Source: Coprinus comatus (lineage: Eukaryota; Basidiomycota; Agaricomycetes; Agaricales; Agaricaceae). From it: a stretch of DNA of 64,000 nucleotides. This document shows positions 45,143 through 57,502 of this stretch, piece after piece. Where the stretch lies: the NCBI GenBank assembly GCA_034638255.1, contig JAWPGT010000017.1:248001-312000 (forward strand), in the 5' to 3' direction. A model generated the notes under the pieces. The model saw only the letters and a list, made by a program, of their open reading frames with translations, made no database searches and was not told the origin of the DNA. The translations under genes and the position numbers were made by a program. Position 1 is the stretch's first letter. Each line of letters starts with the position of its first letter.

Positions 45143-47175
45143 ATGAGGTTCCATCTCAATCTCGGTCTGGGTCTCAGTACCTATCTACTTTCCATGACCA
45201 CTCTTTCCTTAGCCCAAAGTTTAACAGGATTAACAGTTCAAACCCAACAAGGTCCAGTCCTCGGTACATTCATCTACCCTACTGTTCGTCAATTCCTAGG
45301 AATCCCTTACGCCATCTCAAATCGTTGGGAATCACCAACCTTACCACCTCAACGCAATTCCTCTTTACCATTTTTAGCTAATAAATTTGGTGATGCTTGT
45401 GTTCAAGTTTATGATGAATCGACAAAGAAATTTATGGAAGTTGTTGGTGCTGGTGGAATTGATGTTGAAGAGAGTGAGAATTGTTTGAGTGTTAATGTTT
45501 GGGCTCCTAGTTTGAATAGGAAACAGAAGACAGCGGTTATGATTTGGATTCATGGTGGTGGATTTACTTATGGAACTGTACGTCTTACCTCTTTTTGAAG
45601 AGTCTTCTATCTATCCTGGAACTAATGCTCTTCTGTTATTGTTAATAAGAGCAACACACTAACATATCAAGGACAAAATTTCGTACGAGATCAAGAAGAC
45701 ATAATAATAGTCACATTCAATTATCGTTTAAACATCTTTGGTCAACCAAATTCACCACAACTAGTGTCTACGACTCAATCTCAAAACTTTGGATTATTGG
45801 ATAGAGATGCGGTTATTCAATGGGTTTATGATAATATTGAGAATTTTGGTGGAGATAAAGAGAGGATTGTATTGTTTGGTCAAAGTGCTGGAAGTGCTTC
45901 TGCTGAAGCTTATACTTATTCAAATGTTTCGGATACTAAGGTTAAAGGTGTGTGGTTTTTATTGATAACTTTGATGAAATGAGTAGGTGGTTGCTGATAG
46001 TCATGTAATAATGCTGTCTAAGGCATCATTAATCAATCTGGAAGGTACGCATTTGTATTATTCTGGTTTAGCTGTTGACTTAATACTATTGAAATAGTAT
46101 CTCAGGTGTACCAAGCGCAAATGCAACTATCAACCCTACTGTTTGGAATGCTATTTCCAACGCTGTAGGTTGCGGAACAAGTAAGTTCTCCACTCGTTCC
46201 TTTCAACCAAATAATAATAACGCATCTCTCTCATTAACTATAAACCAGCGACTGACACCGCCCAATTAACATGCATGAAAAACGTACCCACACAATCTCT
46301 AAAAAACGCTGTATTAAGTACCAGTTCTACCTTTGGTATAATTTCCGATGGTAAGTTCCTGTTCAACTCATACTCATACCTTTTATTATTCTTGAGTTAT
46401 AGTGCAAGTACTCAAAACTTCCTTATAGATATCACACTCTTCAAAAACACAGCACTACGTGCTCAATCCGGTCAATTCCTCAAAGTTCCTCATCTTCACG
46501 GAAGTACGGCAAACGAAGCAGATATATACGTTATAGTTCTTCAATTATTGGCAAGAGGATATACTCCACCAATCGTCACTTCTATGATTTCAGATATTCA
46601 AACTCAAGTAAGGGTTTTTTTTTCCATTCATAGTTTTCTCTGGAAATATTCAATTTTTATTATTCATTAATCATTACTCATTACTCATTACTCATTAAAA
46701 TTCGTATTTTAAAAAAAAAAAACAGTTAGGTTTCACATGTCCAACAAGTATAACTTCAAACACTAGAGTCAAAGCTAGAGTTCCAACATGGCGATACCTC
46801 TATGAAGGCATATTCCCTTTAATCTCTCCCCGTCATGATCTTAGAGCATACCATGCTTCCGAACTTCCAATAATCTTTGGAACCTACACGAAAAACTTAT
46901 CAACACCATTAGATCAAATCAAACTATCAACATATATGCAAAATGCTTGGGCTACATTTGCTAGAGATCCTCAAAATGGTTTGAAGAATTTCGGTTGGCC
47001 TTTGTATGATGGTAAATCGACTCCGGATGCTGGTGATACGGGAACTTTGGTAAAGTTGGGAAATTATTACAATAAGAGTGGGGTAGTTTTTGGTAGTCCT
47101 GGAATTGTGGATGCTACTTGTACAAAACAGACAAATTTGGCTGCGTTGGCTGCACAAGCGAGGGCACTGGTTTGA
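45143..47175 (+). CDS. Type-B carboxylesterase (copy 4)
   Basis: Predicted secreted carboxylesterase. The chosen ATG at 45143 gives a signal peptide (MRFHLNLGLGLSTYLLSMTT, cleaved near LAQS); an in-frame ATG at 45101 would only add 14 polar residues. Motifs: VRQFLGIPYAISNRWESP, ENCLSVNVWAPS, WIHGGGF, VRDQEDIIIVTFNYRLNIFGQPN, FGQSAGS, INQSG, CMKNVPTQSLK, acid in TANEADIY and base in AYHASELPIIFGTY. It ends LAAQARALV at 47175. About nine short introns, several in AT-rich sequence. Intact. Its 3' end faces the 3' end of the unknown gene at 47474-48133, as copy 1 does in the mirrored left block. Confidence 0.87.
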
Positions 47176-47473
47176 TTTCGATGGATGTCGTTGGGTGTTT
47201 AGGTCTTTTAATAACTTGTAAAGTGATATGTAAAATGAAAATGTTGGCATCAAGCCAAATATCAAGATATTTTTGTATTCATCCGAGTTATTAACAAGAT
47301 TAGGCTAAATATTCCGAGAAAGATTATAGTACACAATGTGAGACTGCGACTCCAGACTTGTCTGAACGTCCAATATGAGGGCAAGATGGGGGGTAACATA
47401 TGACGTGATGTGATACCAATAAGGGTTTTTCTTCTTCACATTCAAAACGCATACGTGTCTTCTGGTTCTTGTT

Positions 47474-48133
47474 TCAAAACTGCAACTTGGCAGCTGTATC
47501 ATCATATTGAGGCGAAAATTTCTTGTATGAGAGTTCAATAACGTCGTTGTTTGTATTAGAATGGGAGATGAGCGGGTTCCGAGTCTGCCAAAGGGTTTGG
47601 CGTCAGTTTTTACTTTCGAGTATTCAAGGCGTTGGGAAAAGATAAATTGACCTTTGTACTACGTCCTTTCCAGCTCCAAAACTTCATAATACATCTCTGC
47701 AATCTCCTCAAACACGCAACACAGTTCGCAACCAACCTATTCGAGACCTGGAGTAAAAAAAAAAAAAAAGAGGTTGAGCCCAAGTTCGAGCGATCGCATG
47801 TTGATGGTACTAACTTTACTCGAAGAAGAGGACCGCGCACATTGATGATGTTTCTCATCAACTCGCAAAGAAGACTATGATAGAATCAAAAGTGTCAACG
47901 AAAAGGATGATGGATTGACGCGAAGATTGACGGCTTACAGGTGTGATGCTCTCAGAGCTATTTATCCTCGCCATTGATGGCCAGGTTTCTGGGTAACGAG
48001 TACCAAACCGAGCCAAAGGTGGTCGAGATATCTTACACTGTAAATCGTAGCGTTGGTCTGAAAATGTAACGCCTCGAGCTTCATCTGGTTCCACAGCAGG
48101 AAGCTGGTAAAGAGTGTATGGTATTGCGGCCAT
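47474..48133 (-). CDS. Unrecognised 153-aa protein, paralogue B
   Basis: Inverted paralogue of the gene at 21290-21906. Exons 48133-47939, 47874-47815, 47747-47652 and 47584-47474 give 65+20+32+36 residues. N-terminus MAAIPYTLYQLPAVEPDEA; then TFSDQRYDLQ, ISRPPLARFGTRYPETWPS, QCARSSSSSK, CVACLRRLQRCIMKFW and RNPLISHSNTNNDVIELSY. The exon 2 donor used here is GTTAGT at 47814; the nearer GTAAAG would break the frame, while paralogue A has GTAAGT at the corresponding place. Protein blocks kept alongside diverged introns argue for selection on the coding sequence. No known family, signal peptide or membrane helix recognised. Role unknown. Confidence 0.62.
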
Positions 48134-50032
48134 TATGAGAATATAGGAAGTGATAGATTTGTAAGTCGAATAACGTAGAATGAAAGAATGAGCGTGTGAT
48201 GAAGATATGAGAATATGGGTGTCGAATGAGGTAGGAGGGAAAAATGGCTATGCCCTATTTGGTGTCAAGCGCTCTTTGAGTTTAAATCCTCCTCCACTCC
48301 CGCTCCCGCTCCTATTCATTTGCAAGACCCAGATGTTACCATATATGGCGACAATCTCCAACAGTATACGCGGCTCCAACGTCTACTATTGTGCGAGTCT
48401 ACATCGACAATAGTAGGTCAAGTTCCATGCCTAATTTTCAACCACTTTCATTTCAACCCAAGTAAACCACATGTGTTTGTCCTCTGCATATAGGGCTCTA
48501 GGCTTGAGCTCGGATACTGGCCATTATAAAGACCAACTCATAGTAGAAACATTGACCTCGGCAATTGGACGACGAGCTCTGCTATGATAAACCTCGAAAG
48601 GTTAACCTAGTCTATGTCGGATGGCTATGTGCTGGAAGAACCATATTCTTCGTCAAATAGTCTGCATCTCTGTCAATCGCTGTACCTCCACAACGAAAAT
48701 TCGGCCGGGAAAACATGAAACTCTCTGGATGGTATCAATTTCTAGGCCCTATTTTGCGTGGGGTTGACTCGCATTTCCCAATAGAGGCCAGCTATTGTGA
48801 ACAATACATTGACCAAACGGGAATGTAATCCGGTAATGGAGACATGACTCCTGCTGCCAAATTCCAGATGCTTCCGGAGGGGGTCATTGGTGGATATATT
48901 TGCATCCATCAAGAATGATGTGATGACAAGCAAAGAGTGTCATCGGATATAAAGCGCCCATGGATTGTGAGTCAGATAATGCACTCCCCAACTTTGAACC
49001 ACAATGTCCTGATAAACTGAACAATCCAAGCAATGACCGAGCAAGATAGGTATTGCCTAAGATCGCATATTGAAGATTCGAAGACCTCCGTCATCAAGAT
49101 CAAGTTTCAAGAGAATTTGTAAGACTTGAGAACGATCAAACCAATCTTCGGCGGCAATGGCAACAAGCAAGATTTTCCAAAGCAACTAGAGTTGAAGCCT
49201 TGAAGAATTAATTCATGACAAGATTTACTGGATCAAGTCAGCTTGTGCAAGAACCGGTTCGACCGAATAATGACTGCGTCAAGATACTTGTGTGTTTGAG
49301 TGCGACCTTCAACAAGCGCAAGCAAGCATGCATAGTGATATTGAGGGAATCTTTATTTTTCTTGATCTTGTGTATATGGACCATTGAATGGAGGCATTTG
49401 CGAAAACCGAAGAACCGAGTTAAACTTGGGGAGGTCGTCTCGTTGACTTGTTTCAAGAGAAAGCGTCAAGAATGAAATTTCAATTTCTGGGCCGCAAGGA
49501 TGAAAATCAAGACACAAGAGCCAGATTGTGAAAAGACGACATACCATGAGTATTTTTGAGCCTATATGTGCAACTTTCCCTCAAAAACCCGACTCCTCTG
49601 CGAAAGACGGCTCTGTATTTTTGCTGGAGACGTGTCTCAAGTTTTACTATGCGTATATGCGCGAAGAAGGACTGGAGCAAGAGCAAGAGAAACTTGAGGA
49701 TGTTTTTGGTGCATTTTTATTGCTCTTGAAAGCGAAAGCTGGAAAGGAAAATGGGCGAGAGTTTGTACGCTTAATGGTACAGTAATTCCATATTGCCTTG
49801 AATGAATGGCTACCGAGGCGAGGTGCAACGAAGGGTCAAAGCGAGCATAACCACTGTCGGTGGTTATTTGACGGCGGTGAAAATGAAAGGAGGTGCATGG
49901 TCGACTCGGCCGTGGGCTGTATGCATTATTATTCTTGCTTGCGGTGTGTGTGACTGCGTATTTAGCGATGGTGGGCGTTGTAAGAAGGAGGAGGAAGAGA
50001 GTGACCGTTGTGGAAGGGACGAAAGCGGAAAA
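47474..50032 (-). repeat. Right arm of an inverted segmental duplication
   Basis: Inverted copy of 19398-21906, about 2.56 kb, with the same order and spacing of conserved blocks; see the left arm for matched landmarks. The outer part (48.2-50.0 kb) has short open frames, for example at 49802-50134 on plus, whose counterparts in the left arm are interrupted. Outside the small gene it is probably non-coding or degenerate. Confidence 0.75.
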
Positions 50033-51781
50033 CACAACAAATCAACCCAGTTTCCGCGCCCACATTCACAAACTCAGTCTTTATGCCACCCTGTAGTCAA
50101 ACATTCGACAAAGACTTCAATAATGAAGGCCTAGAAGAGCACAGAAGTCGGCATTAAAGATGAACGATGACAACAGAAATTCTCTGCTCTCAATATCAAG
50201 TCATTTAATCCACCGCCATCGTCCAGCTCAATCTTCACCCCGCTCTCACAACAAGACCATCAAGGGCTCGAAAAAGACTCTAGTTACTGAAGCCTGGAAC
50301 GATATAGCAAGTAATTGAGCTCAATAGTGAATAATTTCTCTTCCTTCCTCATATTTGCACGGTCATCTTTCTGTACATGCACCTGTCGTGTCAGCAGAGG
50401 GCTGCCTACACACACCACATTTATCTATCATCTCTCCTATCAACTTACGATGGTCATAAACTCACTCCTCCCTGTGAACAGCATAATCTTTTAATTAAAG
50501 TTCAATGTATCGACCTCAGCACTCTTCAACCTCGACAAATTGTCATGAACGCCGACACCCCAACATTAGCCGCCGAGTGTCTATATTCCGTTACGACGCC
50601 ATTCTTAACAGTGCAAGAGAATTCACGCAATTCTGTGGACTAACTTATGCACCGGAGACTATTGTCACATACGGGCCTTTCTCTGGCACCATCAATTCTG
50701 GTTGCAAAATATACGAGCGAGGCGCAAGAATAACGAAGACTTCATATCCTCTATGGCGACTACTGGTAACAACAAGAAATAAAAATGAACTATGACTTTC
50801 CCTACAACTTCTTGTCCAAATCAAGGAAATACCATCGAGAAACCAACACCTTCGTTTTCGTCACTCTCCCAAGAAATAGCATTAGGTCCAGATTCCTACG
50901 CACCTATTTTCTTTGGTATCATACTACCTTATATCACCGTTCGCAACACTCAGCGAGGCTCATCGATACAGCGCATCTTGGTGGCGCATATACTGCATCA
51001 GCACCAACCTACGAGCTATGACGACATCTCAAAAATAGCACATTGATCCTCTCTGCGACTGTTGACATGCGAATCTCCCTACGAGATGTCTTTCTGGGAC
51101 GTATTATCATGGCCTCAATAGTGCTGAGTCTTTTTATCTGATTGTTCGTGCAACTAAATCATGTACTTTTGTTCAAGAGATAATATAAACCATTTATGCA
51201 TTGTTCTGGATAGAGGCTTCACTGTGACGATCCAAGTTTCAGAGAATCAATGGAATCCTCTTCTAGCTATGTCCATCATAATCGCACGTCTTGTCACTCC
51301 CAATCCAAGAGTGTCTATAATGCTGTAACCACCGCTACGGACAATAGCAAAGAACCAGAAGACACCCTAGTGGGGCACAAGGAAGAGTACGGCTGACCCA
51401 AAGGATAGGATACAACCACGTAGTGTTGTGAGAAGGTCAATACGCCGTTTAATGTAGCTTATGATGCAATCAGCTTTTGAAGTTCTTTGATGAAGAATGC
51501 AATTGACCTACACACCAACTGTCTTGTAAGCATCGTCGTCTCGAGATCTTCCCGCAATGATACCCGCGAAGGCACACCCATGATCAACAAAGTGAGTACA
51601 TAAACGGCTCCCGGTTCGCCTTCTTTGTAACAAGAATTGCTAGAGCGAATAAGCCTTAGCACGACAGGTGCCTCGTTTCGTACCAACACGTCAGCGATAA
51701 CTGCGGCAGTTGCAGTTGGAAAGAATATAGTTGAAAGAGAAATGCGAGTACAATTTGTTTCGTAAATGTAGACACGATAAA
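50033..51781. other. Gene-poor region, possible decayed membrane-protein genes
   Basis: No intact gene. A plus-strand stretch at 50792-51020 (SQEIALGPDSYAPIFFGIIL, then in another frame RLIDTAHLGGAYTAS) vaguely recalls basidiomycete DUF6534 membrane proteins. A minus-strand stretch at about 51690-51460 (AAVIADVLV, then GAVYVLTLLIMGV) vaguely recalls DUF6533 proteins. Both need frameshifts to read as such, so at most they are relics. Confidence 0.25.
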
Positions 51782-52801
51782 CTACTCCTCTAGAATATCT
51801 CTGACCGCTATGAATATTCTTCGCTCCTTCTCATATTCTCTTAGTTCATCATCAAAATGTCTCTGCATATCTTCAAGTCTCCGTTCCTCATCCTGGTGTT
51901 TCATCCTCATGTCTTCCCACTCCGCCCTCATTCTAGCAGTCTCTTCAGCATGTCTTGTCCTTTCTTCTTCCCACTCTTCTCTCGCTTTATGAAATCTTTG
52001 AACATCATCCGACCACTTCTGACGATCCTGTTCCAAAATCCTTCTATCTTCTTCAACTCTCATAGCTTTCTCTTCAGTATCCAACTCTACAGTCTTAAAC
52101 GCCGCTTGTTGTTCTTTCAATTTATCCCATTGTTCCTTAACAACCCTCTTCTCTTCTCTAATAACAACTTCATCCTCTCTCAATTGTTGTCTATTAGCTT
52201 CCATCAACATTTTAGCATCTTCCAATTCTCTCCATCCATCCTTAATCCTCTTCTTCCAAGTCTTATATTTATCTTTCTTCCTCAACAATATATCCCATTC
52301 AAGTCTATACCTCTCACCTTCCGTTAAATCTCTAATTTCATCTCTAGGTCGAATAGGTAAACCAGTTGAATTTGGTCCAAATGATTCGGAAAGTGTTTGA
52401 GTATTGATAATGGTAGGATGATGAAGATGATGATGAAGTTGTTGTTGTTGTTGTGGAGAAGAAGAAGAAGAATGTGGAGGAAGATGTCGAGGTGTAGTAG
52501 TAGTAGTATTACCACGTGGAGGAGGAGATGTTGTATAACTCTTTCCAAGTCCAATATATGTACTTGGTCCTGGAGAACGTGGGTTTGGTAGAGTTGATTC
52601 CATCAATGTTGGTCTGTGGAGAAAATGTTTTTGTTTTGTTTTTTTTTGTCCGAATTTCAAATAATCAGTAATTGGTTATGGTATATGGTTAAAACCCATT
52701 ATGTACACACACACCCGAAGACTTTCTTACGTGATTTTGATAAAGACGGTGGAAAAAAACACTTACGAAAGAGCTGTTCGAGTTTGTGTTCGCGTAGTCA
52801 T
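51782..52801 (-). CDS. Coiled-coil protein of unknown function
   Basis: Two exons: 52801-52767 (MTTRTQTRTALS) and 52613-51782, joined over an intron with GTAAGT donor and CCACAG acceptor that keeps the frame into PTLMESTLPNPRSPG. The first about 100 aa are disordered, with Thr, Ser, Gln and His runs (a QQQQQ stretch and HHHLHH). From RDEIRDLTEGERYRLEWDIL to the end (EKERRIFIAVRDILEE) the protein is one long, highly charged coiled coil with Glu/Arg/Lys heptads and Trp at intervals. It may be a cytoskeletal or scaffold component; no specific family recognised. A 5' truncated reading from the ATG at 52603 is the main alternative. Confidence 0.65.
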
Positions 52802-53278
52802 CGTTCGTGGTCGTTGTTTCCAATAAGAAAGGTGTTGTGGACTTTGACAACCTGCAACTCTGGGAAATATGCGCTGATAGTGTCGGATGGAGATAGAAGC
52901 AAGCTTAAGATCACGATGCTAATGGGGTGCTCTATAGATAAACTACGGATAGGGGAGAGGGGGCTATGTTCCTTGAGTGCTTTAGATTGGACAACGGGTA
53001 AGGTTCAACTATTTATTGCTCGGCTGAGGGACGTTCTACCTTAATAGGATACAAATCAACTGGCCATAGTGACTTATTGTGATGTAATGTCAAACTGTCA
53101 TTTTATTGTATCTACACAATGTACCCGAAAATATAACAAGAAAGCTATGTACAGTACGACACAAACATGCAAGCAATTGTAATACAACAGAAAATAAAAC
53201 AACAAAGTAACTATACGTACAGTATAATGCAAAGATCGTAATCACAATCTACCAAACCCAACCACAAAAAAAAACATT
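52802..53278. other. Intergenic, AT-rich
   Basis: Promoter of the coiled-coil gene on the left and 3' flank of the next minus-strand gene on the right. An open plus-strand frame at 52616-53044 lies over the first exon and intron of the coiled-coil gene and is judged spurious. Confidence 0.45.
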
Positions 53279-56200
53279 TCAAGCATACGAAAGTCTATGA
53301 GACTCAACACTCGACCTCGCATTACTCATCCCTGGTCCAAAAGCACCATACGGAGCACCCCAAATCGCAGGATCCTCATAACCATCAGCATCAAACTTCC
53401 CATAAGACCCTTGTGATCTCATACTACTACTACTATCCATTCGATGCAATCTTTCAACAGTCAACCTATCACCAAAATTATTCAACTTAAGTTGACTAAT
53501 ACCAGGTGTCATCCCAGCATTACTTGAAAGGTATTTATTGTTGTTACCATTGTGATTTTGAGTAGTCCCATTCCCATTTCCATTCTTGAAGTTATTCAAG
53601 TTTCCTCCTACTCCTACACTTAGAAGACTTGGATCATCACTGAAACTACGTTTTTGAAGCGACTGAGCTTGAAATATTTTAGGTGTTGCACGAGATATAG
53701 GTGATATCGAACGTGGTGGAAAAGAACCCGTATATGAAATATCCGCCGTATTAGCTGTAGGATGAGGTCTTGAAGAAGGAACATGAGCAGATACATAATG
53801 AACTTGAGTATCTGGCGTGTACACCACATCATTAGGACTCAAATAAGCCCCTGAATAAGGTTGTGATGGCGTGACAAGTGCGGATTGCGCTGCACCGGAT
53901 GATTGAGACTATAAAATACCATTATTCAAAAACATCGGGGTCGTGAGATTTCAAACTACTCAAAACTATTAGGATTTGACTTACAGGTGACTGAACGTTA
54001 ATCCCAATTGTGGCGCTATTTCTATTGAGCATCGTCGGTGGTTTCTCTGTGTGGTTCTTTGGTAAAGGCGTAGGAGTATTCACAACAGACATAGTATCTC
54101 CCGGAGATCCTCCAAGAGGTACAGGATTAAACCCTGGTACAGGGACAGTCAATAGAGATGCATTCGAAGCTGTCGCCGGCTTCATAAGTGCACTCGTAGA
54201 AGGTGGACGTTCATAAACAGGTATCTAACCAGATTATTAATAATTTTTCTGCAACCAAAAGAAAAGATACTTACAGGCTGCGAATCAGGAGATTCTGGAT
54301 CCGGATTCAAAACCACCATCCGACTACTAGTAGACCTAACAGATCTCCCATCATCACCTCTACCATGACTATTTGATCCTCCAACACCCAACAACGTTAC
54401 CGACCCATTACCGCGAATCTTTTTAATAGGTGTAATACCCCTACTACTTCCAGGATTTTCATCAATAACACTCAACTTCTTCCTAGTAGTAGTAGCGGTA
54501 CTAAATGCTCCATTAGATTGAACACTTCTCCCGGAAACGCTCGTAGGTCTCCCCATTCCTGATCCTTGCCCTGGAATTGTTGGACCCTGTCGTGCATTTG
54601 GATTTGGATTTGGATGATTTGGATTTGAATTATTTGGTTGACTCAATAAATCAATTTGTGAGGTCCTACTCGAGCCAGAATGTGTAGACCCTAGTCCATG
54701 TCCATGTCTAGTTCCAGGAGTCAAAAATGCGGGATCCATTTGAGTGTGAATATTATTATTAGGAAGACTAGCCGATTTCGAATGTCGAGAAGATCTTGGA
54801 GGTCCGATTGTAAGAGACGACCCAGGTTTAGATAGACGAGTGTTCTGGTTAGGTTGCTGTGTTGATCCAGGTTGTGGTTGTAATGGCACTTCGGATCCTT
54901 GAGTCTGTATTGAAGGAGCCATTATCGATCCTGATGATTGACCGACGTTACCCTGCGATTGGGATTGGGACGGAGTAGCAGTGGACGGAGGATCGTTATT
55001 GCCATTTCCAGTTTCCTCTTCTTCATCAATTGGATCAATAAGAGGTTTCTCCTTATTTTTCTTACGGAAACTAAGACTACGATACCAAGAAGTCGCAGTT
55101 TTAGCCAATGAAGGACGACGGAAAGTGGACGGTGGAAATTTGACACTTTTTTTCTGTTGTGGTTGCTGCTGCTGCTGCTGTTGTTGTTGTAATCGTCGCT
55201 GAATGTCGGTCGGAGTTCCAGTATAGAGTGAGATTGGTGGTTCTCCCGGTTTTGCACTCATAACCATAGCCGTTGTCGAGGGTGTATGCCCATTAATTTC
55301 TCGATGTTGTTGCCCAGTAACCCATGGACCATTGTTATGAAAACTTTCGGTTGATGGTATTGATATATTATAGTTCACCACAGCTGGTGTTTGTATACCC
55401 GGCACACTCGCCGGCGGTGGTGGTTGTTGCTTTTGTTGTAATGGTGGCTTAGCACCACGTATTGGGCCCTTTGTCGCTCCAGGTGGTAGGATGGTACTTT
55501 CAGGTGGAGAGATAATAGGTATAGAATCCAACTCTTGGAAAGAGCTCAATCTTCCGTCCGATTCGCGTCCATCGTCCGCGGTATTCCGGGTAGCGGCGTT
55601 GGCGTTGACATTAGCGTTGGTACTAGGATGCGACGGCCTCGGGGCAGATGGACCGGCCGTAGGTTGTCGAGAAACTGTATGACCACCCGAAGGAGGTACA
55701 TCACCGCTAGCTTGCAATCTCATGACAGTCTCAATTTGTGCCTGTTGAAATCCAGCCTCAAAGCCATATCTCCTCGCCTCCTCTCTCGCAGTGGCAACTA
55801 CTCGTTCACCCTTAAACTTTCTAGCCCTTTCCCTTGCCCTAGCAGCGACAGCTTCAGCTTCGTCCCTTTGTTTCTCCATATCCTTTAACGCCTCTTGTAA
55901 ATTCTTAATCTCCTTGTCCGCAGATTCAAGTTGAAAATTCGCAATTCGAGCTTTTTGTGCATTTTCATTTGCTTCATTTTGAGCTGCTGCTCTAGCGTTT
56001 TCTATATTCCGGAATCTATCCACCGTTTCCGCATTTTCACTTTCAAGTGTTGTAATACGTTGAGTTTCTTCTTCAAGTCGCTGAATAGTGGCATACAATG
56101 TTTGTCGTAGCTTGGCAGTTTCATATTCTTGATCGATAAGTAGTCGGACTAATTCACGATGAGTGTTATTGGCACGAAGGATATCTCGTTCTCTATCCTT

Positions 56201-56567
56201 CTTTCGTTTATCGCTTTTGTGATTTTGACTTTGGCTTTGGGTATGAGTGCGGGCTTGTCGTTTTGTTTCAAGAGGAGATGGTGGATCTGGGGATCTGTGG
56301 TGTCGTGAATTTGTAGCACCAGTTCTTGGTGTTGTTGATTCTGAAAGTAACTCTGTACGTGGTGAAGGTGTTTCTTCGATAACATCGTCGCTATTCGTTT
56401 GAACAGGTTGAAGTTGAACAAGTGCAAGGGAATTACGAATCGCGGCTTGACGAAGATGACTGTTTGTGGTTGATCATTAGAACATCATCTACATTTCCCT
56501 AAATAAATGTATCAACTTACAGATCGGTTTCGTCGTTGCTTGACGAATTATGAACAGAAACTGGCAT
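53279..56567 (-). CDS. Coiled-coil and disordered protein of unknown function
   Basis: Exon 1 starts at 56567 (MPVSVHNSSSNDETDL); after a GTAAGT intron it continues HLRQAAIRNSLALVQLQ. At least three more introns lie in the 3' third (near 54250, 53960 and possibly others). The N-terminal 250 aa hold a basic stretch (KSDKRKKDRERDILR) and a coiled coil (LYATIQRLEEETQRITTLE through KDMEKQRDEAEAVAARARER). The remaining about 750 aa are Pro/Ser/Asn/Gln-rich and disordered, with a Q9 run (55158-55187, CAG/CAA codons). Near the middle is a basic patch SWYRSLSFRKKNKEKP. It ends SSVESHRLSYA at 53279. It could be a polarity or septation scaffold, but this is inference from architecture alone. Confidence 0.58.
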
Positions 56568-56900
56568 ATTCTTTCAGTCCACGAGTGAGTATACCTACAT
56601 TATTGGGAATAGTTAGATATACTCACGTTATGTACAACGTCTACGAATCATAACTTGCTAAGCGCCTTGGTCATCGACCATGAGGCAAAAGGGGATTGGA
56701 ATCGGCCGCGAGAAGAACGCGACACTTACCCGCCTCCCACGTGATGCTAATTCTGTCCCAAGTATGCTCATCCAAAAATAATAATTCATTCAGGATCAAT
56801 AACAAGGAGTGCTGGTAATAACTGTGTATAATAAAAGAACCTAGAATAAATGGTATACGTTGCTAAGACGGCTGGCTGGTCCAGCCAGCTAACTAATCCA
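56568..56900. other. Short intergenic region
   Basis: About 330 nt; promoter of the gene ending at 53279 and 3' flank of the next minus-strand gene. It contains the small palindrome GGCTGGCTGGTCCAGCCAGC near 56869-56888, possibly a terminator-like hairpin. Confidence 0.45.
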
Positions 56901-57502
56901 TCACCACTCGGACACCCTTAGGTCCTCTGGGAAATCCGGAAGATGCTTGTCCACTACATCCCGTACTACCTCGATACAGCCTGGTAGCCCGTCGTTGAGA
57001 GTGTAGTCCGCATCCACTACAACAATATTATCCATAGATGTTATAGGCTCTGCGGATGAAAGCGGTGAACATGAGTGCAATAAATCAAATCTGCTGCTCA
57101 ATGTCGGCATAACACTAGGGAAAGAGCACTCTGAAAAGGAGTGCCCGGGGGCAGGAGGAGAAGGTGGAAGGAAGAATGGACTTGTCGATGGAATAACAAT
57201 GATTTGTGCTCCGTCTTCTTCGTCATACTCAATTTCAACGCTAGATTGATTGCTGATAGGGGCATGCCAATCCTCGAATGAGAACTTGAGATTGGGAGAG
57301 TATCCATCACTATCAAAATCTAGTTCTCCCTCCGATCCATGTGAGCTTGAGGCTGGCGAACATGAGCGAGGGTATAGGGAAGGAGAGAAGGATTGGCACT
57401 AGTGAACGAAGGGTTAGATATGATTAGTTGTTAAATGAAATATGTCATTACCTGAACGTTGCCAGTCTTTTCTTGGTGAAGAGCGAGGGTGAAAGAAGAC
57501 AT
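56901..57502 (-). CDS. Small acidic protein of unknown function
   Basis: Two exons. Exon 1 begins at 57502 (MSSFTLALHQEKTGNVQ); a GTAATG intron leads to CQSFSPSLYPRSCSPASSS and on through one open frame to the stop at 56901-56903. About 180 aa, Ser/Pro-rich and acidic (EGELDFDSDGYSPN, EIEYDEEDGAQIIVIPSTSP), ending in a more ordered helix-like tail (CIEVVRDVVDKHLPDFPEDLRVSEW). No signal peptide or known domain. Such short acidic Ser/Pro proteins are often regulatory; nothing more can be said. Confidence 0.5.

Noticed and set aside
22000..50000. A secondary-metabolite cluster around the DUF1479, MFS and esterase genes
   Set aside because: No backbone enzyme (PKS, NRPS, terpene synthase) is present, and the gene orientations do not suggest co-regulation.
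52616..53044. Plus-strand frame of 142 codons
   Set aside because: Overlaps the first exon and intron of the minus-strand coiled-coil gene, whose splice join is frame-consistent.
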